DNA of 64,000 bases from the NCBI GenBank assembly GCA_025642075.2, contig JAODUO010000525.1, positions 600,001-664,000 on the forward strand, read 5' to 3'. Each line of letters starts with the position of its first letter. Position 1 is the stretch's first letter. This DNA is from Ridgeia piscesae. Taxonomy: Eukaryota > Annelida > Polychaeta > Sabellida > Siboglinidae. The notes beneath the pieces were generated by a model. The model worked only from the letters and a program-made list of their open reading frames with translations. It was not told the origin of the DNA and did not search any database. Positions 1 to 46,166 of the stretch are shown here, piece by piece. Both the position numbers and the translations under genes were made by a program.

Positions 1-554
1 ACCATAGCAATACTGACGTAACTTGTAGACTAGGTTTGCCGTCCAGCGACCAATACGTGGTCAAGCTACGTCATAAGTAGTGGTTGTGACAAACGAACAC
101 CAAGTGAAGTCACAAATATCTACATCGTAAGTAGCGTATTATATGACACAAAACAACGGCAAACAACTACGTCATACCCAGTGCGTGTGACAACTGACAA
201 CAGTGAAGTAAAGTCACGAACAATCTTCTTTTTCAAACACAATATTCTTTTGGTAGACATCTGCGAAATTCTCCATAATTTGAAACTGCAACAATCGAAT
301 GGTGATGATCTATCTGAGTAATCCCCACCGGTGTGCATCGAGGGGCACATGGGACAAACACATACTGCCCCATAAATAGTGTTCGCGGGTCCCAGTCGTG
401 TTGGCAGTAGTGGCTGGTCAGGTCCGACGTGAGCCGACGACATCCATCAAGCGACGTTGCACACCTGATGACATCGCGAGCCCACGACAACAAGTCAAGT
501 GTCATCGCGTGACGTCACCATTCAAATTGACTGGGTTAGCCTCAGACGCCCGGT
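1..554. other. 5' edge, no gene recognised
   Basis: I see no convincing coding exon here. Positions about 61-127 and 168-233 look like a diverged tandem duplication: both carry an 'acgtcat' core followed by a 'tgacaa...agtgaagt' stretch. The interval should also contain the 3' UTR of the minus-strand gene that ends at 555, but no canonical AATAAA is visible on the minus strand. Confidence 0.4.
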
Positions 555-1797
555 TCAACAGCCACCCCAGCCGCCGTGGTGTCCACCCCAACCCCCGTGA
601 TGTCCACCCCATCCTCGCCCACCCCCACAGCCTCCCCCGCGTCCGCCGCAACAGCCGTGTCCGCCTGGCCCGCCACAGCCGTTCCCGCCGTAATATGGGC
701 CCTGGTACGGACCTTGGTACGGACCTGGTCCGCCGTATCCTGCGCCCCCCTGAGGTCCAGGTCCCATGCCTTGCCCTTGCCAATACGGAGACGCTCCTGG
801 GGCGTTATCTGAACAGTCAAAAACACGGTCCAATAAGATAAATGCAAATGCATTCGTCTATGCGAATATTGTATAATCTCTGCCCCAGTATCGAACTGAC
901 AAGTTTTTCCAATATCTCTGTATAATTTGTACGTCAACGTTTTCTTAGTAGAAATTGTTTTTTATTTAACAGAAATGACGCTAACATGATATATAACATT
1001 CTACTCGGCCTACGAGCGCTGACAGTGTCGTCGTGTAGTCTATATATATAGTACAATGTCTACGACTGGAAACATAGGGGCCTACTACTATCTGGCTACA
1101 GAGAGTGGTGGATACTTGTTTATGATTAGTCTTCGTGCATTAAGTGCAGCGTGGCTGGATGCTTCCCAGAGACGCCGAGACTGTGCTAACAGTTCGATTG
1201 AACCAGAAAATAAAATGTAAATCGCCTCGAGCAAGGATTGAATACTGCATCTTGTAAACACTTATTTTTCTTACTAAGGGCTTATTGCTTCAGCGTCAAT
1301 CATTTATGCAAGAATATAATGTGCATTATTCAAATTTGCCACGTAGTCATGAAGCTACCTTTGCATACTTAATATGCGAATTCCAAGTTATGCGACACAT
1401 AGGAAGATGTAGGCTGACTTAATACAGAAATAAGTAATTAACGACTCTCACGAGCTATTGCATCTTCCTTCTTACAAACACAGAGTAAAACCACCGAGGT
1501 AAGACATAATAAACGTCGATGTTAATACATATTTATTACTATAAGCAGTAACGACAATGAAGATGCTACTTTTAAGCGCTGGCAATTTACTCTGCAGTGT
1601 AGGTCAAACATACACTATTTGCATCTTACAAATATATCACGAAATAAGTTTAGCACGACCGGGTGACACTGTGATTCTGCACCTGACAGTGGTAAGATAT
1701 CATAACACAACAAGACATACCACGACAACTTACCTGGCATCTGCGTCTGTTGACCGGTGCCCTGTTGAGGTCCTGTCGTCTTATCGGTCGTACTCAT
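555..1797 (-). CDS. Gly/Cys/His-rich small protein, two exons, unknown function
   Basis: Two exons, join(555..808, 1734..1797) on the minus strand, give 105 residues. Exon 1 starts at an ATG at 1797 in a good context (GCC before the ATG), codes a polar Thr/Gln-rich leader (MSTTDKTTGPQQ...) and ends at a CAG/gtaagt donor in phase 1. Exon 2 follows a ttttgactgttcag acceptor and runs to TGA at 555. The body is Gly/Pro/Tyr-rich, then Gly/Cys-rich, ending in Gly-Trp-Gly-Gly-His-His repeats and a terminal Cys. I see no signal peptide or membrane segment, so a cytosolic or non-classically exported protein is more likely than a classical secreted one. The intron position and phase match the divergent gene at 2459, suggesting paralogy. 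I do not recognise the family. The composition would allow metal binding or a structural role, but that is speculation. Confidence 0.6.
809..1733 (-). other. Intron of the minus-strand Gly-rich gene
   Basis: A 925-bp AT-rich interval between the two exons. It has a gtaagt donor at its 1733 end and a ttcag acceptor at 809. I see no internal gene. Around 1127-1200 there is a stretch ('gtggctggatgcttcccagag') with a looser match near 51030-51060, probably an old dispersed repeat. Confidence 0.5.
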
Positions 1798-2458
1798 GGC
1801 TGCAGCTAGGTTGCGATTCTTCAAATACACGTCAATGACTGTTTCCGACCTCGAAGCGCCGAAGCTGTATTATACGGAGCGAATTTAATGTCCGCAGTGT
1901 CTGTAGACTGACGTTACCTACGTTGAACCAACGCTTTCTATTTCACGCCCATTCTACGCCAACCGCGCATAATCTATTAATAGCAACCGCCGCTCATTCG
2001 CTGATGCTATTGACGGTCGGCCGCCACGGTTTAGGGGTGAACTCAAAGTTTACCATGAACGCAGACGTAGGCTATGACAATAATAACGTCATAACAAGAA
2101 TATTGGAATCGATTAATGGTGATCACACCATTTATATAGACACGAGAGCGTTCACACATTTCGACAATTGAAAAAAATACCGTGAAATCGTCAAAATTGT
2201 GATTTATCGGCGTATAAGCGATATCCGCGTCACGCTACCACTTTGGAGATTCTCCCCCGCCGGTGCGGCACGCGCTCCGGATAAACAGCGTGGCGTTGGA
2301 GACACGCGGTCGACGTTTGCCGTACGTCAGACGTAGGGACGGCGGGAAGGAACTATAAAGTCACGAACCTTTGCGTTGAACACTAAACGACATCTACGTG
2401 AGACAGGTACGTCAACGGGTCAATTTCGATCGATCGTAACGGCAGAAAAATCGCAACT
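1798..2458. promoter_or_regulatory. Divergent promoter region with two TATA-like boxes
   Basis: This 661-bp interval separates the start codons of two divergent Gly/Cys/His-rich genes. On the plus strand a TATAAAG box lies at 2354-2360, about 100 bp before the ATG at 2459, placing initiation near 2385. No ATG lies between that point and 2459. On the minus strand a TATAATA box lies at 1868-1874, about 70 bp before the ATG at 1797. The stretch at 2230-2350 is relatively CpG-rich. Shared upstream sequence suggests co-expression, which is inference. Confidence 0.5.
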
Positions 2459-3816
2459 ATGAACAGTGACGGCAACAGACCTTCATCCGCACCGCCAGGT
2501 ATGTACGGGCGACGTTACATATTATAACGGGTACTGTATTAGTATAGACTTATACTTAGTGTCAAGTATTCAGCATTAATGTCAGCTATAACAGGGAATC
2601 CAAAAGTGTATTTTCTGTAGCCATTGTTTGGCATGCGTACTTAATATCTTATATGTTCTACAGACATAACTTCCTATAAAATAAATAATATGGATAATAG
2701 TGACTGAAATTATCATAATTCATATCACATTCACACTGCGATGTTAATGTTATGGCGGGTACCCGCTACGCAACATTTCACTTTGTGGACAAGCAGGGCT
2801 GTAGAGCAGGTGAGGGGGCACCAAAACATTTCATGCTTGACTTAGATGCTCGTGAATGAATCCAATGCTTAGGGTAATACATAAATGTGCGTTTAACTGT
2901 CATAAAATTCCAATTTCTATGCATTCTAAATATTTTATGTGGCGGCAGTAATTAAGTAGTCCTTATTCCTATTTCAAATGGCATAATATTGATCATAACC
3001 ACATAGTATTAGTGTTACCTTATGTTGACGACTTTACGTTATTCAGTGATCGCTCAAATTGACGACGTGGATTTAGTGGAACGCGCTGATCACGTAAAAC
3101 ACGACTAACGGGACACATAAAGTATGTGGCGCCCTCTGTCGGATAATTGTGGCCATAATTGTGAATCATTTCAACAGGACAAAACATATTTTTGGGACAC
3201 GTTTACAACATTATATACGCGCATTTTAATACCGCCAATAGCACAATTGAGACCGTGACGCTAAAATCTTTTTTCAGCAGACAAACCCAGTGGTGGATGC
3301 CGACGACCCCCAAGTGAACGCCCCCCGTGGGGATGCAACCAACAGTTCGAACCGGAAGTCGCCTCCGGTAGCACCGGTTTCGATGGGTGCCGACGCCCTC
3401 CCAGTGAACGCCCGCCGTGGGGGTGCAATCGCCAGCTGGAGAAAGACGCTGTCTCCAACGGCCCAGCTTTCGACGGATGCCGACGCCCCCCTAGCGAACG
3501 CCCCCCGTGGGGGTGCAATCGTCAGCTGGAAAATGGAGCTGCGTTCGGCTGCCCGGCTTTTGACGGGTGCCGACGCCCCCCGTGTGAACGCCCACCATGG
3601 GGTTGCAATCGTCAGTTCGGCTGCCCCCAAACACAGGGGTGTCGTCGCCCGCCCCAATGCCGCCCTGCAGGGGGGTGTCACCGAGGACTGGACGCGCCGT
3701 TCTGTGGAATGCCCGCCTACTTTGGGCCTAGCTGCAACGCGTGGGGCGGTCACCATGGCCACGGTGGTCACCATGGGTACGGCGGTTACCATGGACACGG
3801 ACATTGGTTTTGCTAG
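2459..3816 (+). CDS. Cys/Pro-repeat protein with Gly-His tail, two exons, unknown function
   Basis: Exons join(2459..2498, 3278..3816) give about 192 residues. Exon 1 codes MNSDGNRPSSAPP and ends in phase 1 at CAG/gtatgt. Exon 2 begins after ttttttcag, with a second AG three bases later (tandem acceptor, plus or minus one Ala). The body holds four near-identical units of about 30 residues, each with a core GCRRPPSERPPWGC (Cys-x11-Cys), followed by a weaker fifth unit (GCRRPPQCRPAGGC). The C-terminus is Gly/His/Tyr-rich (GGHHGHGGHHGYGG) and ends in WFC before TAG. Other frames of exon 2 are also open, but this frame is the one that continues exon 1 and shares its tail composition and intron phase with the divergent gene at 555-1797. 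No signal peptide is evident. The family is not recognised; a metal-binding or cross-linked structural protein is possible. Confidence 0.6.
2499..3277 (+). other. Intron of the plus-strand Cys-repeat gene
   Basis: A 779-bp AT-rich interval from a gtatgt donor to a pyrimidine-rich ttttttcagcag acceptor. I recognise no embedded gene or repeat. Confidence 0.55.
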
Positions 3817-4036
3817 TGAAGGATATTCGGGAAACAAGTATTTGCGTAGGACCAATGAATTAAAACCGGTGCACTGTTTTGTGTCTTGAGTGACATTGCG
3901 AGAAACATTATATTCATTTGTGTAATTATTAAGGACTTTTATATATCGTTTGTGGAAATAGTAAATTGTTGCATGTTGACCAAAAACTAGTACTATGCAT
4001 TTTATCATTCTGAATTCTGTACGACTGTGTGTACAT

Positions 4037-4042
4037 AATAAA
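4037..4042 (+). terminator. Poly(A) signal AATAAA
   Basis: Canonical AATAAA 221 bp after the TAG of the Cys-repeat gene. It is the first canonical signal downstream and fits a short 3' UTR. Confidence 0.6.
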
Positions 4043-4344
4043 ATGTGTAATTTTATTTTACTCTTATTGTGATTGCTGGGTACTAACATAACACAAGTTT
4101 TATTTGCAACTCAACTGAGTTGGATTAACATTATACAATAGAATATAATTAACTCATCAAAACATCATACAATAAAATACATTAGATACCGCAAATCATA
4201 CCATATTAATAGACTTGTTTGCTAGCAACTGTATAAAGCAAACGGTATAAAAGAATTACGGAATCTATTCGTTCTGGTAATGGGTACACATTTTCTATTC
4301 TAATATTATATTCGGATTGTTTTTTCTCAGGCAGCAGATAATTT
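4043..4344. other. AT-rich spacer, nothing recognised
   Basis: About 300 bp of AT-rich sequence between the poly(A) signal of the Cys-repeat gene and the decayed retroelement. No feature is visible. Confidence 0.4.
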
Positions 4345-5625
4345 AGTGTGCCGACTTAAATTTTATCAAAATAATTTTGATAAATGCTGTCCCATCTTAG
4401 ATTCAACGTATCCAGGTTAACACGTCTAAGTATCTCTGCATAATCCAGGAAAAATATATTGTAATGCCATTTTTTGTATAACTTCAATATTGTCAGACAA
4501 ATATTAGCACACAAGTTAGTGTGCTATACAGGACATGCATATTCTAAAACTGGTCTCACAACACTAACATATACACTGGCCAGATCTTTCTGTGTAATCC
4601 CTGCACACTTTAACTGATATAACATGTACAAGCGTTTACCATCCTTTTTCTCAATATTTTCCACGTGTTTGTTCCATGTCAGAATCCTGAGAAGTGGTCA
4701 CACCTAATAGTTTGGCTTGGCAAACTTGTGCTACATCCCTCCCATCAATCTTTATATTCGGGATAGTGCTTCTGAAACTGCCACTTTGTGCAAAACAAAT
4801 TATTATTTCTTTTGATTTTTCCGAATTAATTTTCATGTCATTCTATTCTGTCCATCTAGCAGCAATATCAACCGACTCTTGTATAACAGATACACCATTT
4901 CTGTTGTATATTTCAAATAACGTACTCTCATCTACATACTTATTATATATTATATAATGGAAGTCATTCTTAAATCATTTATGTAAACAAGGAAACATTT
5001 AGGTCCAGACAATGCTCCTTGCGGTATTCCCCCATTGGGATGACCAGAATGGGAATATTCATTTCCTTATTTTACTCGTTGTCTAATAGAAATGTTGCCA
5101 TCCATCTTAAAATATGTGCGGATAACCCATACGACTAGCTTATCTACTAACAAATGATAATTAATAAAATTTAAAACGCTTTGCTAGTCTAGCATTACAA
5201 TTCTGACATAAGAATTCAATTTACCTGTCGCCTTATACCACATAAAATAAATTATGAACTAGTTCGACAAGAACGTCTGTTGTGGACATTCCGCTAATTC
5301 CTCCAAATTTCTGAGCATCAATTTAACCTTCAACTGTTTCATCCACCCATTTCATTATTATTGATTCAAACACCTTGGCAGCTATTGGAGTTAGTGAAAT
5401 TGGTCTAACGTCTTTTTCAATCGACACAGTGGGGCTTGTTTTTGGCAACAGTATTACATTGGCCATTTTCTATACCATAGGGAGTACGCCTTCTCTTAAT
5501 GAATTGTAAAAAAATAGCAGTTAATCGAGGGGAGAGAACATTTGCATAGTTTCTTAACATCCATGCAGGAATGTTGTCAGGCCCAGTAACCTTGTTGGCT
5601 TTAACTCTCCATGGCTAATCAATGG
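4345..5625 (-). pseudogene. Decayed non-LTR retrotransposon reverse transcriptase
   Basis: Reading the minus strand from 5625 downward across frameshifts and stops gives reverse transcriptase landmarks in the right order. These are a TGPDNIPAWML-like segment near 5580, RPISLTPIAAKVFESI near 5400, KFGGISGMST near 5300, GIPQGALSGP near 5020, a degenerate catalytic box YVDE (normally YVDD or YADD) near 4930, KEIIICF near 4800, LLGVTTS near 4710 and VLEYACPV near 4540. This is the fingers-palm-thumb order of LINE-type elements. The catalytic box change and many breaks mean it is dead. The endonuclease domain and 3' tail are not recognisable. The clade (jockey/CR1/Rex-like) cannot be settled by eye. 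Confidence 0.8.
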
Positions 5626-5846
5626 CTGCCAACAAAATTCCCACTACTGAAGTCATTAAATGTAATATAAAATGACTAAAAGAAACAAATATGTCCAAGC
5701 ATGCCGTTTATAAAATATAAATACAGTGTATATAATATAATATACACACAACATCAATCATAAATTATACAAACCTAATGTTAAATGTTTTCATTAGGGA
5801 AGGTATGCAACATAGAAGACGGTGACATTTCAAAGTATTACAATCG

Positions 5847-5852
5847 TTTATT
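5847..5852 (-). terminator. Candidate GPATCH8 poly(A) signal
   Basis: Minus-strand AATAAA (plus TTTATT). I find no closer canonical signal after the GPATCH8 stop at 7201. If used, the 3' UTR would be about 1.35 kb and would include the 23-bp minisatellite at 5946-6291. Confidence 0.35.
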
Positions 5853-5945
5853 GTCCACATTGCCAAGAAACGTGACAATTGCCTAGAACTAGAAGCACGC
5901 CACAGCGGCACCACTACCGCTCGAACTTCACCACACATCACTGCC

Positions 5946-6291
5946 ACAGTGCCGGCAACATCACAGCCACAGTGACGGCAACATCACAGCCACAGTGACG
6001 GCAACATCACAGCCACAGTGACGGCAACATCACAGCCACAGTGACGGCAACATCACAGCCACAGTGACGGCAACATCACAGCCACAGTGACGGCAACATC
6101 ACAGCCACAGTGACGGCAACATCACAGCCACAGTGACGGCAACATCACAGCCACAGTGACGGCAACATCACAGCCAGTGACGGCAACATCACAGCCACAG
6201 TGACGGCAACATCACAGCCACAGTGACGGCAACATCACAGCCACAGTGACGGCAACATCACAGCCACAGTGCCGGCAACATCACAGCCACA
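5946..6291. repeat. 23-bp minisatellite, about 15 copies
   Basis: Near-perfect copies of cagtgacggcaacatcac plus agcca. The outermost copies carry 'gtgccgg' instead of 'gtgacgg', and one copy near 6174 has lost 4 bp. The array lies downstream of the GPATCH8 stop and possibly within its 3' UTR. Confidence 0.95.
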
Positions 6292-7200
6292 CGGTTATCA
6301 TTAATACGACTATTTACAACACAAAAGCAACATTTGGTGAGCAGAAAGATACATAATTAAACTGAGCTGTTTACTTAATTCATTCGATGACTCATTCACA
6401 CAAGCAGTGCTTATCGGCCTGCAGGTACATAAACCAGCAGCACACTATTGTCCATGTTCCACTGTTGGCCTTGAGATACGATACCTCAGACTGAGTGCAT
6501 CACTGTCGCCACTACACGCACGACAACAGTTACGTGTCTTCGAGTAATTCTGCGTAGAACACTTGCACTATGGGCCAACTTCTAGCCCCACAAATGGATG
6601 ACTTCCCTACGACGCCTGTCTGCATACTGATGAGGGCAATACATTAAGCGATATCAAGCACCACATCAGGGGAAGTTCTACACTTTGTACGTCCGACCAT
6701 TTCTTATGCAGTCTTACATATCTGTCGACTTGAAATCCTGAATACATTGTTGCCACCAGGTAATACGAATGTCACACTGTCGTTTTTTGTTTGATTACTG
6801 GGCACACGCCATCTGGTTTCAGGTTAAAGAATCAACAAGCTCTATGACGGTGAGAAACAATTTCATTCATTTTCTCATGTCTTCTGGATAATCCAAACCA
6901 AACCAACCACAGAATCACTGATGGAGAATGTCTAATGTTGTAAGAAACATTGTATTACTTGACTGGTGCAAACAGTGGCTCCTCGTCAGCACACTGGGAA
7001 GAGTTGGTTATCGCAGCAAGCACTGAGCCCACAACCCACATTGCACGAAGCACATCGCAGCCCCCACAATGCAACTGGAGCAAGCATCTCGCCAGGGAAG
7101 CACTGCTTAATCCCGTCACTTTAGTTGAGGCCAGGCCCGGGACTGTAGCAGACTTGTAGATCCTGGTCACATGACTCACACATTCGTCAGTGTCAACGTA
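6292..7200 (-). other. Probable GPATCH8 3' UTR
   Basis: About 900 bp directly after the GPATCH8 stop codon with no independent gene. I assign it as 3' UTR by position, because the nearest minus-strand AATAAA lies beyond it at 5847. Confidence 0.4.
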
Positions 7201-43027
<35,827 letters not shown>

Positions 43028-45948
43028 AGGCGTTATTTTGCGAACTGGTGAAAGTTCGCCATCACGGGTCTACAGCAGACCTGTTAACCTTTTATATGCG
43101 GCTACAATGAAGGTAACGTAATTGCTTAGATGACATGGGAAACCAATTCCTGTTTGTAGCCTCTTGACGTCGAAGCCGCTATAAAGTAGAAATCGGGCGC
43201 AGGGTAACCGGAACTTGTTTCAATTTTCAATCGCGACACCTACCGACCAATATGGGACATAGACCAAAATATTTATATAAATGTGCTTCTATACATTATA
43301 AGCCTGTGAAAGATGGGACGTTACGATAGCTGAATCCATTAACAATTTAGTAGTTAATGTCAATGACGTTTTTTGTTGAGCTGTTCAACAAAAGTGGAAT
43401 CTCCATCCTTGGCAAAGTATATAGAAATTATCATAATCCTGTTGATATTTTATCCACTTTAATTTTCTACAGCACTTTATAGAATAGCTTATTTAATTAT
43501 ATACACTTTTTCTGGCCACTTAATTATGTAAATGAATTCTACAAAAATAAAATAATTCAATAATATTATGTTTTAAATATGAAAAACTGCAAAAAATCTA
43601 TAGAATATAATTATAAATAATAACGAGCACAATTTTTAAGTGCCATGGATTCAAGATATACCCTGTTCAAAGGTAATGCGCTTAAGTATTTTTTTGAAGG
43701 TCTTTAGAGTAAAATTTTTACATCTCATGGAAAACACTGTTCCACAGAGCAACACAGAAGGCTTGACCACAACACTGGTGGAGATGTTTACTTCATACAC
43801 AGTAGAGAAGCGCCTAATGAGAATTGCTATTTTATATTGGGCGGGTAGAGCATAAATTGTCTACTGAATTTTTACTAAAGGCAACACTAAAGTCCCTCGA
43901 CACAGTGAAAATGCCTAACATCACACTCCATCCTGTCTTTGTGTCCCGCCGGGTTGGACAGAAACATGCAGAAGCACCAGCTGAGCTCACCAATGTTTGC
44001 CATGTTAATTCCATGGTTAATCAGCAGCAATGTTAATTATACATTACATCTGCAAACCTTTTAAGTAAAAATCCTGCAGAATCAGTAAGAGACATCGAAA
44101 ACCTTCGAGATAGACTCACCAAAGCTATCAGCTTCACCCACTCTTTGAAGTTAATTAAACACCTCCTACAACTATATGCCTACATCTCTTGAGGAGCTCG
44201 GAAACAAGAATGGCTGTTTAGAAGGTTTAAATTAAAACATTTGTTTGAGCAATTCTGCACCAGTACTAGGCCAGCTGGATGTTGGGCTACTTTGTTAAAT
44301 GACACTCACAAACCTAATATCTAGTTGTGTTTTGAGCGAATGCTCCGCAACATGTAAACATATCCAACAACCAAGACAAGTCCAACACATCTTTGTCAAG
44401 TAATACAGAAGAGCAGCATACCAGCTGTAATTAGTATTAAACTTTCTGCTTACGTTTTGTTCTAGTGTCAATACATTCTTGAGATAATATACACCAATAC
44501 ATGTACACTGCTTTAGTACGAATGGTACATAATCCAGCTACTCCATCAAACAACTTACTTTCAAATATTGATATATCTAACGGTCGATCTATCTTCACTT
44601 GTTCTCCCATGCTCCAGTTTCCACATTTACATTACACCATTTTATCATTACATCCAAGTCTGTCGGATCATGCAAGTTGACCATTTGGTATACTTAGAAA
44701 CGGTTGGATTACGTAACCAGGAAGCACACAGCAGGTGGGTAACATAATAACAGTCATTTAATATTATTCAGACTAAAAAAGACAGTTGAAGATATATAAG
44801 CTTGAGGGAGAGCTGCTACCATGTATAAAAATTGTATATCCGTTGGATACTGTTGCAATGACACAGGACACTTTAAATTTAAACCGTTTTGAAAAACACT
44901 GAACATCAGATGGCCAAAACAAAAACATGGGAAGAGAAGATGAGTGTGAAAGTTAACAATACAAGATGGAAATGGATTTGATAAATGCACAGTAATGTTT
45001 AGAGGATCAGCCTGAACCAAGAGAATCTGGGTTTGAACAATGTGCCATCTTACCACACATCTTATACAGCGTAGTATCCGGTCCTCATGATTGCCCAAAG
45101 CACGTTTACACTTTACTTCCCTGGCAGACCTGTTCAATCAAACACCATCTCAACTTCTCTGGGAAGCATCCAGTCATATGCTACAATTAATGCACGAAGA
45201 CTGCTCATACACATATCCACCATTGTCTGTAGCCAAGTACTCATTTATACAGCCGAGAGAACTGGAGCAAATTTGCCTACGGTTTTAACACTGCACGATT
45301 AAAACCCAGGTTCTCTTAGTCGAGTCCGAAGCTCTACCTCTGAGTTATTGCACCCTACTACACAGGTCTACCACGGAGTAATGTGTGAAATAAGGATAGG
45401 ACGGTGTTAGAGCTTACCTTTTATATGAACACTTCTTGGTAATAGTTATAACATAAACAAAAACAACATAGAAACTGAACAAATATTACACACCAACATG
45501 GCAGTTTTTTATTACCAATATTGTACAATTCTTGATCCAGCAACTACACATGTGAATCACACAGTGAAAAGCATTTGGCAGAACTTTCACTAGATGATTA
45601 TAATCTATTTGATCAGAAACGATGTGTTGATCCAATTGTTGACATGATGATGCTCCTTGTAACTCTCCCAAACAACCAGGCCTACTTTCCATATAACACT
45701 TAATAATGATGAATACATTTATTAAGTTTTTATTTTATCAGGAAAATAAATTCTACATTACGGAGTATAATACTTATCAAAAAGTGTCTATGTCATACAT
45801 CACCACAAGTGTATTTTTTATTTATAATGAGTGTCCTGCTTTCTGGGCATATCTCACTGAACTTAGGCCTGGACTGTGATGTCAATGCCTGGACTGTGAC
45901 GTCAAAGCCTGGACTGTGATGTCAATGCCTGGACTGTGATGTCACCAC
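43028..45948. other. Intergenic: GPATCH8 upstream region to MRPL22 3' flank
   Basis: Contains the presumed GPATCH8 promoter just upstream of 43027 (no TATA box recognised). Two tRNA-like B-box sequences sit in opposite orientation: plus near 45000-45050 (ctgggtttgaacaatg) and minus near 45285-45355 (reads tagagct...gggttttaatc). At 43310 an 18-bp phrase 'gaaagatgggacgttacg' recurs at about 48371. Minus-strand AATAAA candidates for MRPL22 lie near 45718 and 45825. A 20-bp unit (gcctggactgtgatgtcaat) repeats four times at 45869-45947, immediately after the MRPL22 stop. Confidence 0.45.
45869..45947. repeat. 20-bp repeat x4 in MRPL22 3' UTR
   Basis: Four copies of gcctggactgtgatgtcaat with small changes (gacgtcaaa, gtcacc), ending two bases from the MRPL22 stop codon. 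Confidence 0.85.
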
Positions 45949-46166
45949 CTATAATGCTCTAACAATGCGCCTGTTCCGTAACTTCTCCAGATACTCCTGC
46001 ATCTTCTCCGAGCCACTTGGCTTTGGTTCGTAGTAGTGTTTGGGTGGTTTTCCTTCAGCCAGTCGCACCAAGTAGTGAGTGTATCTGTAACTGATGTGGC
46101 CGTACCGTCCACGGGCATGTCGTCTCGCTCCTTTGATAAAGTGAGCATTCAGGGCCATAGAGTCCG
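45949..46166 (-). CDS. MRPL22: MRPL22 exon 7
   Basis: A 218-nt exon after cttgcag, completing the Ala codon of [18 protein letters not shown], through [13 protein letters not shown] to RIVRAL and TAG at 45949. The acceptor's upstream sequence is an 18-bp tandem array. Confidence 0.92.

Noticed and set aside
398..841. A 147-residue plus-strand Arg-rich protein
   Set aside because: Antisense of the Gly/Cys-rich exon at 555-808.
3290..3889. A 199-residue plus-strand protein in another frame of the Cys-repeat exon
   Set aside because: Does not continue exon 1 in phase and lacks the Cys/Trp periodicity; the chosen frame fits splicing and the paralogue.
3274..4089. A 271-residue minus-strand protein
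   Set aside because: Antisense of the Cys-repeat exon; it crosses the poly(A) region and has no splice or motif support.
43640..44180. A coding exon upstream of GPATCH8
   Set aside because: Several short open stretches, but no recognisable motif, splice pair or frame consistency.
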